From Chryseobacterium sp. G0186 (GTDB lineage: Bacteria; Bacteroidota; Bacteroidia; Flavobacteriales; Weeksellaceae): a DNA stretch of 64,000 bases. Every line of letters begins with the position of its first letter. Positions within the stretch are counted from its first letter, which is position 1. Position numbers and translations under genes: made by a program. Below are positions 53,800-63,220 of this stretch, one piece after another. The stretch is taken from contig NZ_CP033918.1 of assembly GCF_003815675.1 (NCBI RefSeq), positions 4,949,128 through 5,013,127 of the forward strand, read 5' to 3'. The notes under the pieces are model-generated. The model was not told the origin of the DNA. It saw only the letters and a list, made by a program, of their open reading frames with translations, and searched no databases.

Positions 53800-55317
53800 A
53801 TGAAAATCTTTACCGCAGAACAAATCCGAAATTGGGATCAATTTACCATTTCTCAAGAACCAATTCCTTCTATCCAGTTGATGGAAAGAGCTTCGATGTC
53901 TATTGCTCATTGGATCTCTGAACATTGCAAAAATCATAAAAAAATGATTATGTTTTGTGGCAACGGGAATAATGGAGGAGACGGATTTACTGTAGCAAGA
54001 ATGCTCTACCAAAAGGGTTTTGATGTGGATGTGTTTGTAAGTGATCCCAAAGGGAAATTTTCAGAAGATGCCTCAGTAAATCTTAAAAGGCTGGGGGATA
54101 TTTCAGGGGTTTCTGTCCGAAAGTTCGGTCAGATTGAAGAATATATTTTTGATGATAAGACGATCATTATTGATGCATTGTTTGGGACCGGGCTGTCCAG
54201 ACCTTTGGATGGAGAATATAAAGACCTTGTGAATCTAATTAATACAAAAAGAAATATTAAAATATCAATAGACATTTCCTCCGGGTTATCTGCTGATGAA
54301 ATGTTTGAGGGGAATTCTGTTGTTTTAAAATCTGATTATACACTGAGCTTTCAGTCCTGGAAACGAAGCTTTCTTCATCCTGAAACCGGAAAATATACCG
54401 GAAAAGTAATTGTTTTACATATTGATTTGAGCAAGGAATATGCTGATGCTACAAAAACAAATTATTTTGTCATTGATGATCTTCTGGTAGGCTCTCTTTT
54501 TAAACCAAGAAATGACTTTGCCCATAAAGGAAACTATGGGAGAGCAATCATTGTTGGCGGGAGCTATGGGAAAATGGGAGCGATCGTATTGGCTACAAGA
54601 TCAGCCTTAAAAACGGGCGCCGGACTTACTTTTACATTGGCTCCACGATGCGGATATGAAATCCTGCAAACCACCTGCCCGGAAGCTATGTTTATGGAGG
54701 ACGGAGAACAATGGGTACACAATTTTGAATTTGATAAAGAAGTTACTGTCGGAATAGGTCCCGGTCTGGGCACTCATGAAGATACGGGGAAGGGGCTTTT
54801 AAACTTTCTGAAAAACTATTCCAAATCTTTAGTGTTGGATGCTGATGCCCTGAATATTATTTCTGAAAATAAGAAAAACCTTAACCTGATTCCGATAAAA
54901 TCAATCATTACTCCCCATCCCAAAGAATTTGAAAGATTGTTTGGAAAAACAGAAGACTCCTTTAAAAGATTGGAGCTGGCCAGAAAAAAAGCTCAGGAAC
55001 TCCAGATTTATATTGTATTGAAAGACCATCATACCCAGGTTGTGACTCCTGATGGAAATGTTTTCTATAACCTTACAGGAAATGCAGGGCTTGCTAAAGG
55101 GGGAAGCGGTGATCTTCTTACCGGAATTCTTACCTCACTTTTGGCACAGGGATATTCAGAAGAGCATGCTTGTATTGTAGGGGTTTGGTTGCATGGAAGA
55201 GCTGCAGATCTGGCATCAGAAAAGCATTCAAAAGAATCTATGCTTCCTACTGAGGTTATTGATGAACTGGGAAATGTCTTTCATGAGTTGAATAAAATGG
55301 TGACTATAAAACTATAA
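53800..55317 (+). CDS. nnr: Bifunctional NAD(P)H-hydrate epimerase / ADP-dependent dehydratase
   Basis: Repairs damaged NAD(P)H hydrates. The 505-residue fusion has an N-terminal YjeF epimerase domain (about 1-215, CGNGNNGGDGF at 53-63, and the DALFGTGLSRPLDG loop) and a C-terminal ribokinase-like dehydratase domain (about 225-500). The latter has GRAIIVGGSYGKMGA, VGIGPGLGTHEDTG, TPHPKEFERLFG and the catalytic GNAGLAKGGSGDLLTGIL (about 427-444). This fusion order (epimerase first) is the usual bacterial one. Cytosolic; single gene with terminator. Confidence 0.95.
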   Translation: MKIFTAEQIRNWDQFTISQEPIPSIQLMERASMSIAHWISEHCKNHKKMIMFCGNGNNGGDGFTVARMLYQKGFDVDVFVSDPKGKFSEDASVNLKRLGDISGVSVRKFGQIEEYIFDDKTIIIDALFGTGLSRPLDGEYKDLVNLINTKRNIKISIDISSGLSADEMFEGNSVVLKSDYTLSFQSWKRSFLHPETGKYTGKVIVLHIDLSKEYADATKTNYFVIDDLLVGSLFKPRNDFAHKGNYGRAIIVGGSYGKMGAIVLATRSALKTGAGLTFTLAPRCGYEILQTTCPEAMFMEDGEQWVHNFEFDKEVTVGIGPGLGTHEDTGKGLLNFLKNYSKSLVLDADALNIISENKKNLNLIPIKSIITPHPKEFERLFGKTEDSFKRLELARKKAQELQIYIVLKDHHTQVVTPDGNVFYNLTGNAGLAKGGSGDLLTGILTSLLAQGYSEEHACIVGVWLHGRAADLASEKHSKESMLPTEVIDELGNVFHELNKMVTIKL

Positions 55318-55322
55318 ATAAT

Positions 55323-55360
55323 AAAAAAGGCAAATTCGCTGATTTGCAAATTTGCCTTTT
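55323..55360 (+). terminator. nnr terminator
   Basis: AAAAAGGCAAATT / AATTTGCCTTTT stem with T-run, between nnr (+) and lgt (-). Confidence 0.85.
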
Positions 55361-55395
55361 GGGGTTTTTATCTTTCAATATTTTTTAGCCTTTCA

Positions 55396-56664
55396 CTACT
55401 CAGGTTTTTCATTTTCTGCTTCCGTAATCTTAAATTTCTTCGAGATTACCATAATGATAACTCCGGCAATCATAAATGGAATGGAAAGAACCTGTCCTGT
55501 ATTTAATCCTCCTATCTGAATAAATTCATCTCCTTGAGGTTCTTTCAGGAATTCAACAAAGAATCTGATGGCCCAAAGGATGATAAAGAATAATCCAAAT
55601 AACCATCCCTGCTGATATTTTTTATTGGTTTTTCTGTAAAGAATCCATAGTAAAATGAAAAGAGCAACATAGCCTACCGCTTCAAATAACTGACTTGGAT
55701 AACGTGGAACGGTAAGTCCGTATTCACTGCTCTGCTGAGGGAAAAGTAAGGCAAACGGAGAATTTGAATCAGCAGGTTTTCCTACAATTTCAGAATTGAA
55801 AAAATTCCCCATTCTTACAAATGCACCTCCCAACGCCACTACAATACCCAATCTGTCATATACCCAGAAAGGGTTTTTCTTGATTACCTTAAATGAATAA
55901 TAAAGAGTTGTAAAAATCAGGGCAATGGTTGCTCCGTGGCTTGCCAGTCCTGAAAATCCGGTGAACTTCAGTCCGTTTTTGGTACTGATGGGTAAAAATA
56001 CACTCCAGAAATCCTCTTTGAATAATTCGGGCTGATAGAAAATAACGTGCCCAAGTCTTGCTCCAAGGATGGTTCCTATCAATGTCCATGTAAAAAGAGG
56101 CTCCAGATATTTTTGATTAACATTATCAATTTTAAAGATTCTTGTCATTAAGATGTATCCAAATCCAAATGCAAAAACAAACATTAAGCTATAGAAATGC
56201 AGGGTAACAGGCCCCAATTGAATTCCTTTTGAAGGATCCCAGATTTTAAAGGAAGTTTCAAGCTCTACTTTGTCAGATTCTGTGATAGGTTTAGCAGTCT
56301 TTACAGCATATTTGAATGTTGTAATGTTGTCCTTGGTCACTTGAGAATCAATCAATTTGAAGTTTTTGTCAAAAAACTGATACTTTGAATCATGGAATTT
56401 TGCTAAAACTGAAGCACCCCCATTATAGTAGGCAGGTTCAAAATTAGAATCATTAAGGATAACCAGAACATTATCATTGATGGCTCTGTCAGGAAAAGCA
56501 TTAAGGTCTCCCAATTCTGTAGTAGAATAGATTTTTACCGGAACATTGCTTCCGTTGATATCTAAACTTCCGTCAGATAAACCTCCAGGGTATTCCTGTG
56601 CAAAAAAACATTGAGTGATCAATGCAAACATGACAAGGTAAATTCTGAAAAAAATAGTATTCAT
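55396..56664 (-). CDS. lgt: Prolipoprotein diacylglyceryl transferase with extra N-terminal domain
   Basis: Inner-membrane enzyme that attaches diacylglycerol to the lipobox Cys of prelipoproteins. Residues about 150-420 carry the Lgt core: LGPVTLHFYSLMFVFAF (Tyr region), IGTILGARLGHVIFYQPE, GFSGLASHGATIAL, and the catalytic GGAFVRMGNFFNSEIVGKP with Arg284, then RYPSQLFEAVGYVALF and RFFVEFLKEPQ. Typical Lgt is about 270-290 residues. This one is 422, because a signal-peptide-like segment and an extracytoplasmic domain (about 25-140, PGGLSDGSLDING onward) precede the core. It lies 24 nt downstream of yidD. Confidence 0.92.
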   Translation of the reverse strand: MNTIFFRIYLVMFALITQCFFAQEYPGGLSDGSLDINGSNVPVKIYSTTELGDLNAFPDRAINDNVLVILNDSNFEPAYYNGGASVLAKFHDSKYQFFDKNFKLIDSQVTKDNITTFKYAVKTAKPITESDKVELETSFKIWDPSKGIQLGPVTLHFYSLMFVFAFGFGYILMTRIFKIDNVNQKYLEPLFTWTLIGTILGARLGHVIFYQPELFKEDFWSVFLPISTKNGLKFTGFSGLASHGATIALIFTTLYYSFKVIKKNPFWVYDRLGIVVALGGAFVRMGNFFNSEIVGKPADSNSPFALLFPQQSSEYGLTVPRYPSQLFEAVGYVALFILLWILYRKTNKKYQQGWLFGLFFIILWAIRFFVEFLKEPQGDEFIQIGGLNTGQVLSIPFMIAGVIIMVISKKFKITEAENEKPE

Positions 56665-56688
56665 TTTTCTATTGATTTAATAGTTTGT

Positions 56689-56940
56689 TTATTGATTTTT
56701 ATGCTTGGGTGGAACAGGGTCGTAGCCGCTTCCTCCCCAGGGATGACATCTTAAAATTCTTTTAAACCCCAGCCAAAACCCCTTAAATATCCCATGAACC
56801 CTTAGTGACTCTATCATATAATGAGAGCAGGTGGGTTCGTAACGGCAATTTTTTGGAAGTAAAGGCGAGATGAACCACTGGTAAAATTTTATTAAAATTA
56901 CCAATGGAAATGTAATGATTTTATTGAATGTAAGTTTCAA
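56689..56940 (-). CDS. yidD: Membrane protein insertion efficiency factor YidD, TTG start
   Basis: A small amphipathic peripheral membrane protein that helps YidC insert membrane proteins. It has 83 residues with the family signature [30 protein letters not shown] (split: [30 protein letters not shown]) and [17 protein letters not shown]. The first codon is TTG at 56940; no in-frame ATG exists upstream of the signature. The -7 box TATTTTTG (56948-56955) ends only 7 nt before it, suggesting a near-leaderless message. Precedes lgt by 24 nt on the same strand. Confidence 0.93.
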   Translation of the reverse strand: MKLTFNKIITFPLVILIKFYQWFISPLLPKNCRYEPTCSHYMIESLRVHGIFKGFWLGFKRILRCHPWGGSGYDPVPPKHKNQ

Positions 56941-56947
56941 AACAATG

Positions 56948-56986
56948 CAAAAATAGGGTAAAAAAATGAAAATTAGTTTAATTTTG
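56948..56986. promoter_or_regulatory. Back-to-back -7 boxes for yidD and rarA
   Basis: Minus strand TATTTTTG at 56948-56955 (yidD) and plus strand TAATTTTG at 56979-56986 (rarA). The two promoters diverge within about 40 bp. Confidence 0.55.
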
Positions 56987-57042
56987 TTAGAAGTTTCAGA
57001 GCATAGAAATCTGAAATATTGATCTTAAAAAATAGAAATACC

Positions 57043-58320
57043 TTGAATCAAAATATTCCATTAGCCGAAAGACTAAGACCCAAAACACTGAATGATGTAT
57101 TGGGACAGGAGCATCTTACCGGCGAAAAAGGGACGATCAGAAAAATGATCGAGAACAATACTCTGAACTCCCTTATTTTGTGGGGACCTCCGGGAACGGG
57201 AAAAACCACGTTGGCAGAAATTATTTCTGAGCAATCCGGAAGAAAGTTTTATAAGCTTTCTGCAGTTTCGTCAGGAGTAAAAGAAGTACGCGATGTGATT
57301 GAAGATGCAAAAAAACAGAACTTATTTTCCGGAAAATCGCCGATCTTATTTATTGATGAAATTCACCGGTTCAATAAATCCCAGCAGGACTCTTTATTAC
57401 ATGCAGTTGAAAAAGGCTGGATTGTTTTAATTGGAGCTACCACAGAAAATCCGAGCTTTGAAGTAGTTTCTGCCTTGCTTTCAAGAAGTCAGGTGTATAT
57501 TCTGAAAGCGTTGAGCTATGAAAAACTTGAAGAACTGATCGATATTTCCTCAGCAAGATATAATAAGGATGAGGGAACAGATTTTAAAATCCTTGAAAAA
57601 GAAGCCTTTATTCAATATTCCGGTGGGGACGCCAGAAAGCTGATTAATTCCGTGGAATTGGTTTTAAATCAATATAAAAATTCAGATACCAAAGAAATCA
57701 TCAATTCAGATGTTCTGGAAGTTCTTCAGGAGACCATGGCGCTTTACGATAAAAATGGAGAACAGCATTATGATATTATTTCAGCATTTATCAAATCTAT
57801 GCGAGGGGGAGATCCCAATGGAGCAGTATACTGGCTGGCGAGAATGATTGTAGGTGGAGAAGATATTAAGTTCATTGCAAGAAGAATGCTTATTCTGGCT
57901 GCCGAAGATATTGGGCTGGCAAATCCTAACGCATTGGTGATTGCCAATAATTGTTTTCAGGCTATCAATGTAATCGGAAATCCGGAGGCGAGGATCATAT
58001 TAAGTGAAACAGCTGTTTATCTGGCAGTCTCTCCGAAGAGTAATTCAGCGTATATGGCCATTAATGAAGCAATGGCACTGGTGAAGCAAACCGGGAATTT
58101 ACCGGTACCCCTTCATTTGAGAAACGCTCCTACCAAGCTGATGAAAGATCTTGATTATGGTAAGGAATATAAATATGCGCATTCCTATGAAGGGAATTTT
58201 GTAGAACAGGATTTTCTTCCTCAGGAGATCAGGGATGTAAAACTGTACGAGCCGGGAAATAATTCAACCGAAAAGAAAATCTACGAAGAGTTGAAGAAAA
58301 AATGGAATAATAAATATTAA
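57043..58320 (+). CDS. rarA: Replication-associated recombination protein A (MgsA/RarA), TTG start
   Basis: Clamp-loader-like AAA+ ATPase that acts at stalled replication forks. The 425-residue protein has PLAERLRPKTLNDVLGQEHL at the start, Walker A GPPGTGKTT at 48-56, Walker B FIDEIHRF (about 103-110), sensor 1 GATTENPSFEV and sensor 2 GGDARKLIN, then the tetramerisation region ARRMLILAAEDIGLANPNAL. I start at TTG 57043 (LNQNIPLAER); another TTG at 57019 is in frame, but no ATG is available before the conserved N-terminus. Confidence 0.93.
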   Translation: MNQNIPLAERLRPKTLNDVLGQEHLTGEKGTIRKMIENNTLNSLILWGPPGTGKTTLAEIISEQSGRKFYKLSAVSSGVKEVRDVIEDAKKQNLFSGKSPILFIDEIHRFNKSQQDSLLHAVEKGWIVLIGATTENPSFEVVSALLSRSQVYILKALSYEKLEELIDISSARYNKDEGTDFKILEKEAFIQYSGGDARKLINSVELVLNQYKNSDTKEIINSDVLEVLQETMALYDKNGEQHYDIISAFIKSMRGGDPNGAVYWLARMIVGGEDIKFIARRMLILAAEDIGLANPNALVIANNCFQAINVIGNPEARIILSETAVYLAVSPKSNSAYMAINEAMALVKQTGNLPVPLHLRNAPTKLMKDLDYGKEYKYAHSYEGNFVEQDFLPQEIRDVKLYEPGNNSTEKKIYEELKKKWNNKY

Positions 58321-58356
58321 AAAAAAGGATACTATAAAAACAGTATCCTTTTTTTG
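58319..58356. terminator. rarA terminator
   Basis: AAAAAAAGGATACT / AGTATCCTTTTTTT stem with an 8-nt loop, T-run on both strands, facing the minus-strand gene at 58370. Confidence 0.92.
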
Positions 58357-58369
58357 TATCGTTTAAAAA

Positions 58370-58792
58370 TTACTTCGTGGTGTAAATGTAAAGTGTTGTT
58401 TTACCATTGTAATTTTTTTTCTCTGACTTAGCTACAATCTCCGGGAATATCTTCGTTGCTGAATCCGTAAATTCGTGTCCGTCAATAAAAACAAGATTGT
58501 CTTCAGCAATTCCATGCTGTTTATTGATTTGAGCAAAGGACATTACATCCAGAACATTGTGATTGTTTTTGAATTTATATTCAGTCACTCCATTGGTAAA
58601 AACTGAACTGAATTTCTTCAATCCGGCAGGAAGACTGGCAGCGCTGTTATACACTTTTGAAACCTGCATAAGGGATTTTTTTGCATTGAACAGATCTACT
58701 GTTCCAATAGTATTGTCAGCTACAGCAAGTTTTTTCTGTGCAAATAAGGTTGCAGATGACAGTATTAAAAAAGAATAGAGTAATTTTTTCAT
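58370..58792 (-). CDS. Small exported protein of unknown function
   Basis: A 140-residue exported protein with signal peptide (LLYSFLILSSATLFAQ). The mature part is about 120 residues, Lys- and Asn-rich, with KYNGKTTLYIYTTK-like beta strands at the end. No family or motif is recognised. Single gene facing rarA across the shared terminator. Confidence 0.72.
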   Translation of the reverse strand: MKKLLYSFLILSSATLFAQKKLAVADNTIGTVDLFNAKKSLMQVSKVYNSAASLPAGLKKFSSVFTNGVTEYKFKNNHNVLDVMSFAQINKQHGIAEDNLVFIDGHEFTDSATKIFPEIVAKSEKKNYNGKTTLYIYTTK

Positions 58793-58905
58793 AATCGGAA
58801 TATATAACTGTTAAAAACGTGATAAATATAGTTATTTTTTGTAAAATGTGAATTAGATCTTGTGATGTTTTAATTTTTATTTATAAATAAGAGCTTTTAT
58901 ATCAA

Positions 58906-61131
58906 TTATAAATCAATGTTTTCTTCATTTTTATCTTTTTTATCAACCATATTTTTGATGATGTTCTTAAGACGCTGAAAAGTGAATGAACTTAACAGTA
59001 ATATAATTCCGAGTACAATAAATGCGCTTATTCTTGAAATATTATCCATTTGCCATACATCATGACCATACAGTTTTAAAACCATAATCCCCATAAGAGC
59101 AAATCCCACTTTGCTGTATTCCTGGATGTTTTTTTTCAAACCTATATAGATAAAAATACTGGCAAGAACAGTCCAAAGGATTGGTAAATAAAGAATATTG
59201 AAATGTTCCTTTGCTTCATAGGATGCCATGACATCCTGAGAAACCGCTAAAACATAGGAATGATGAAGCTCACAACTTACTGAGGTAATCAAAGTAAATG
59301 CAATGATCCAATAGGAGATTTTGGATTTATGAAACTCCGTGTCCGGAATGATTTTTAAGAATACATAGATAAGGGGGATCCACTGAAATAAGTGTAGTAG
59401 ATAAAAACCAGACCCAAGTTCTTTTGATAAAATATCTTCAACCACCTCTGACGTGGAAACGGAGATGTTAATTGTCATCAAAAAGCAAAAAAGAATAATA
59501 AGACCTTTTTGGATATCATTGCTGATTGTTAGTTGTTTTCTAAAAATTAATAATACAAAAATGTAATAGATACTGAATAATATTCCTACACTGCTAACAG
59601 GACCCCATGCCATGTCGTGTATGTGATAGATAATTTCAAAGAGCAGAGCGGTATAAATGACTCCATAGCTTATGATGGCGGTAAGGTCTTCAAAAAAGTC
59701 ACTTTTTTCTGTTTCTTTCTCTGCATTCCTTAATATATATAAGTTAATCACTGACGAAATGATAGTAACTAGGCTGGTTAAAAATACGGGGTTGAATATA
59801 ATGCTGAGGTCTTCCGTATTGAAATATTCACTCCAGGTAACAATTTGAGCGCAGATGACCATTGGGAAAAGAAGATGGAAACAGGTTTTGAAAATTTTAT
59901 GACCTGTTTTTTTCCATATGAAAAGAAGTAAGGTAGCTTCTATAGCCCAAATGCTTGTGATGAGATGAGTCTTAAATTGTAGGGCTACGGCAATGGTAAT
60001 TAAGCTGACCGTTATTCCTGCAAAAACAGAAAAAGGTGTTCCTGTGCTTTTTCTTCCATATTCCTTAAATAAAAGAACAGCGTTAAGGAGTGCAAAAATA
60101 ACCGGAAAGATGATGACAGGTTCGTACTGCAATTGATCAAATATAGAGTAAAGCCCGATTATACTTGAAAAATTGATCAGGACAAGCATTAGAATATCCG
60201 GAATGGTAAGGTCTTTTTTTCTGAAGTAATCGAGCAGAGCGAAAATATAGAAAATAACATAGCTGATGAGGTAAAAAGTAATACTCAAAAGTTCCGGTTT
60301 TTCCTGAGTCCAATAGAATAGATAAAGAGAAGTGAAAATATAGGCCGTCCATCCCACACTTTTCCAATGTTGAAGAAAGGTAACGGCAAGCATTCCTATA
60401 TTTAAAAGAGTAAGGTAGATAAAGAGGAAAGGGTAGTTGCTTTGTCCTGTGCTGATCATGAGTGGAGCGGTAAAACCTCCAATCAATGAAATGATAATCA
60501 AGACTTCACTTTTGTAGTAATAAGATAGAATAATGGAGACCGCAGTGATTAGAGAGGTGATGATGAAGGCAGTATTTTGAGAGAATAAATGATATTCCCG
60601 GAAAGCTATGGTTGCTGTAAAATATAGAATTGCAATTCCACCTCCCGTTATGATTGATGCAAATGTTTTATAATTTTTTCGAAGAAAATGTCCGATCAGG
60701 ATAATTCCGGCCCCTGTACAAAGACCTATTCCTGCTCTTGCGGTTTCTCCAATCCAGTTTTTGTCAATGGCATACTTTACAAAATAACCTATTCCCAAAA
60801 CCAATGTGAAAATACCAATGATAGTAAGAATATTCTGCTTTAGAAAATCAAATAGGGGACTTAACCAATCTTTTTGTTCAATAGGTGGTAAATCTCTGTG
60901 TTGATGAAGTTTTACATTTTCTTGACGGGCTTCCACAGTTTGTATTGTCTGTGGAGTTGTTAATTCTTCAGTTGGGGATATTTCTTGAGGTATTTCAGAC
61001 GAAAATGATGCATTGTTCTCCCTTGAATTAAGATCTGATATTTTTTTTTCAAGTTTTCGGATCTTAGTGTTCAGGTTATTAAAGACAATGGCAATGACTA
61101 CAATTAATATAACAGCAAAGTACTCATTCAT
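58906..61131 (-). CDS. DUF2339 multi-spanning membrane protein
   Basis: A 741-residue membrane protein. One N-terminal helix (about 3-19) is followed by a coiled coil (KIRKLEKKISDLNSREN) and a linker, then about 20 further helices with short charged loops from residue 100 on. This is the DUF2339 layout: an anchored coiled coil plus a large polytopic region. No catalytic motif is visible and the family's role is unknown. It is transcribed alone. Confidence 0.85.
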   Translation of the reverse strand: MNEYFAVILIVVIAIVFNNLNTKIRKLEKKISDLNSRENNASFSSEIPQEISPTEELTTPQTIQTVEARQENVKLHQHRDLPPIEQKDWLSPLFDFLKQNILTIIGIFTLVLGIGYFVKYAIDKNWIGETARAGIGLCTGAGIILIGHFLRKNYKTFASIITGGGIAILYFTATIAFREYHLFSQNTAFIITSLITAVSIILSYYYKSEVLIIISLIGGFTAPLMISTGQSNYPFLFIYLTLLNIGMLAVTFLQHWKSVGWTAYIFTSLYLFYWTQEKPELLSITFYLISYVIFYIFALLDYFRKKDLTIPDILMLVLINFSSIIGLYSIFDQLQYEPVIIFPVIFALLNAVLLFKEYGRKSTGTPFSVFAGITVSLITIAVALQFKTHLITSIWAIEATLLLFIWKKTGHKIFKTCFHLLFPMVICAQIVTWSEYFNTEDLSIIFNPVFLTSLVTIISSVINLYILRNAEKETEKSDFFEDLTAIISYGVIYTALLFEIIYHIHDMAWGPVSSVGILFSIYYIFVLLIFRKQLTISNDIQKGLIILFCFLMTINISVSTSEVVEDILSKELGSGFYLLHLFQWIPLIYVFLKIIPDTEFHKSKISYWIIAFTLITSVSCELHHSYVLAVSQDVMASYEAKEHFNILYLPILWTVLASIFIYIGLKKNIQEYSKVGFALMGIMVLKLYGHDVWQMDNISRISAFIVLGIILLLSSFTFQRLKNIIKNMVDKKDKNEENIDL

Positions 61132-61240
61132 TCTATAGTTTTTATCAAATATAAAGAAATTTGAAATGAGGTACTATAAAATTAGCCCATCACAGGTGTT
61201 GTAATGGGCTAACGGTATAGATAACTAACAATATGTTTTA

Positions 61241-61948
61241 CTAGTTTGATATTTTATAAATATAGAATGAGGAAATACTGGAGGTTAATAACCCTGCGGT
61301 TATTGCTGAAGATCCGGTAAGACCAAATGTAAGTTTATCTCCCGCCTGAAGTGAATATATACCATTCAGTGTAGTGTCGGAAATGGTAAGGTCTAATAAA
61401 ACAAGACTGGCACCACTAAATGGACGGCTGTCAATTACAGTAGCGACTCCACTTCTTGTTCTTAGAATTCCTACTCCTGGATTATTAGCAAGTACTGAAG
61501 CTTGTAGCCCTGTTCCTAAACGGAAAGAAAAAGAGACTGCATAAACGCCTGTAGAGGGAATGTTATATGTGTTATCAGTATCACTGAACAAAGCTCCCGA
61601 ACCTATTGTTCTTTCTGCTTGCAAGAAATTAACAGATCTGAATCCTGTAGGGAATAAGCCAAGACTCAAAAGACTTAGAGAAGCAATTTTTTTAGCCGAG
61701 TAAATACTTGGGTTAACGCTAGAAGCTGCAATTATTAACTGTGGATCCATTGCGAAAACTTCTGTTGTTCCAGTATCCTGAGCCAAAAGATTGTATCCGG
61801 TCACTGTACCTGCTGCAGGAGTATCCCGAACTCTCAATGTTCCATTAACATCTAGTGTTGCGGTTGGAGTAGATGTGTTAATACCAACTTGTGAAAAAAG
61901 AGGGAAAGCTGCACATGCTAATAGCAAGCTGTAAATTTTAGTTTTCAT
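61241..61948 (-). CDS. Exported protein with VGINT-type N-terminal repeat
   Basis: A 235-residue exported protein. After a signal peptide (YSLLLACAAFPLFSQ), the mature N-terminus VGINTSTPTATLDVNGTLRVRDTP is a motif (split: VGINTSTPTAT, LDVNGTLRVRDTP) shared by many flavobacterial surface proteins that resemble tail-fibre or collagen-like shafts. The rest is a beta-rich, jelly-roll-like C-terminal domain. A role at the cell surface is inferred. I start at ATG 61948 instead of the in-frame TTG at 61954. A -7 box TATATTTG is at 61975-61982 on the minus strand. Confidence 0.7.
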   Translation of the reverse strand: MKTKIYSLLLACAAFPLFSQVGINTSTPTATLDVNGTLRVRDTPAAGTVTGYNLLAQDTGTTEVFAMDPQLIIAASSVNPSIYSAKKIASLSLLSLGLFPTGFRSVNFLQAERTIGSGALFSDTDNTYNIPSTGVYAVSFSFRLGTGLQASVLANNPGVGILRTRSGVATVIDSRPFSGASLVLLDLTISDTTLNGIYSLQAGDKLTFGLTGSSAITAGLLTSSISSFYIYKISN

Positions 61949-62251
61949 GATCAAGATTTTTAATTAGTTGCTAACAAATATACAATAAAAATTATACTCT
62001 TTATTGTGAATTTTTTATTTTTTATAATATTATGGTGTGAAATTTATAAACGTTTGTTTATATTTTAAAGAATATCTTCGCATAATTTAATTACGAGTTA
62101 TTATTGCTTTTTCTCGATTAAATGGGTGTATCTGAAAGGTTTAGAAAATACATTTTTCTCTTTAGTGTGGGTTATTTTTTTTAAATATAAGTGGTTGTTG
62201 GCGAATTATTTGTTGATTAATTATTGTGTTTTTTAGCCATAATATGCCCAT
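61949..62251. other. Intergenic region before the 61241 gene
   Basis: About 300 bp without a gene. It contains the -7 box TATATTTG (61975-61982, minus strand) for the 61241 gene. The remainder is AT-rich and T-rich; I see no other motif, hairpin or repeat until the pheA terminator. Confidence 0.6.
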
Positions 62252-62288
62252 AAAAAAAGCACCATTATCAAATAACAGTGCTTTTTTA
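62252..62288 (-). terminator. pheA terminator
   Basis: Minus strand AAAAAGCACTGTTA / TAATGGTGCTTTTTTT hairpin (one G-U) with T-run, 22 nt after the pheA stop. Confidence 0.9.
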
Positions 62289-62309
62289 TGTAAATGGATC
62301 AGTCTATCG

Positions 62310-63158
62310 CTAGCTTTCCAGTAAAAATTCTTTATAATTTCCAAGAAAATCAATATCTGCATTGATTGATTCAAGTTCCTTAAGAGCATTTCCGTGCAGT
62401 ATCTCATTCCATGAACCTTCTACGTTAATGAAGAAAAAGTAATTCCCCAACCCTGTCTTCAAAGTTCTGGATTCAATCTTGCTGAGGTTCATCTTTCTCC
62501 AAGCAAAAACAGATAAGACCTGGTGAAGTCCTCCCGGATGATCTTCAGGAAGGGTAATCAGCATTCCTGATTTTTCTCCCAGGGTCTGCAGGTTTTCATT
62601 TTCATACTTGTTCTGTAGTTTTGATATAATGATGAACCGGGTATGGTTTTGTTCAAAGTCCTGTATATTACGGTTGATGATCTTTAATCCGTATAAATTG
62701 GCTGCAAACTGATTGGCTACAGCAGCAATTTTAAGGTCTTTGTTTTCAGAAACGTATTTAGCCGCTGCTGCTGTAGAGGAAAAGTCCTGTTTAGGTATAT
62801 TTTTATAATGCGTATCCAGGAAATGAAAGCTTTGTGCCAGTGCCTGTGGATGCGAGTATATCCTTTCTACCTCTTCTATGAAGTTTTCAGGATGAATCAT
62901 TAGGTGATGAGCAATAGGCATTACCGCCTCTGCTTCAATTTTAATAGACGGAGTCTTATATAAATAATCCAGCGTCATAGAAACCGTTCCTTCAATCGAG
63001 TTTTCTAAGGGAACAACAGCCTTTACTGCTTCTCCGCTTTCTACTGCACTGAAGCAGTCTAGAATACTGGCTTGTGGTACGAGCTCTTCATTAGGGAAAA
63101 GCTGTGCCGCAGCAAGCTGGGTAAAACTGGCATGAGGGCCCAAAAATGCAATCTTCAT
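62310..63158 (-). CDS. pheA: Prephenate dehydratase with ACT domain
   Basis: Converts prephenate to phenylpyruvate in phenylalanine synthesis. The 282-residue protein lacks a chorismate-mutase domain, unlike the fused E. coli PheA. Motifs: N-terminal IAFLGPHASFTQLAAAQLF, VVPLENSIEGTVSMTLD, DFSSTAAAAKYV, the HTRFIII substrate-binding strand, and the ACT domain (about 200-280) with HPGGLHQVLSVFAWRKMNLSKIESR (split: HPGGLHQVLSVFAWR, KMNLSKIESR), which binds phenylalanine as feedback inhibitor. Its own transcription unit; no attenuator is seen upstream. Confidence 0.94.
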   Translation of the reverse strand: MKIAFLGPHASFTQLAAAQLFPNEELVPQASILDCFSAVESGEAVKAVVPLENSIEGTVSMTLDYLYKTPSIKIEAEAVMPIAHHLMIHPENFIEEVERIYSHPQALAQSFHFLDTHYKNIPKQDFSSTAAAAKYVSENKDLKIAAVANQFAANLYGLKIINRNIQDFEQNHTRFIIISKLQNKYENENLQTLGEKSGMLITLPEDHPGGLHQVLSVFAWRKMNLSKIESRTLKTGLGNYFFFINVEGSWNEILHGNALKELESINADIDFLGNYKEFLLES

Positions 63159-63220
63159 AAATATTAATATAAGGGATGATTAAAATAAAGGTACAAAGGT
63201 GCGAATTAAATCGCAAATAG

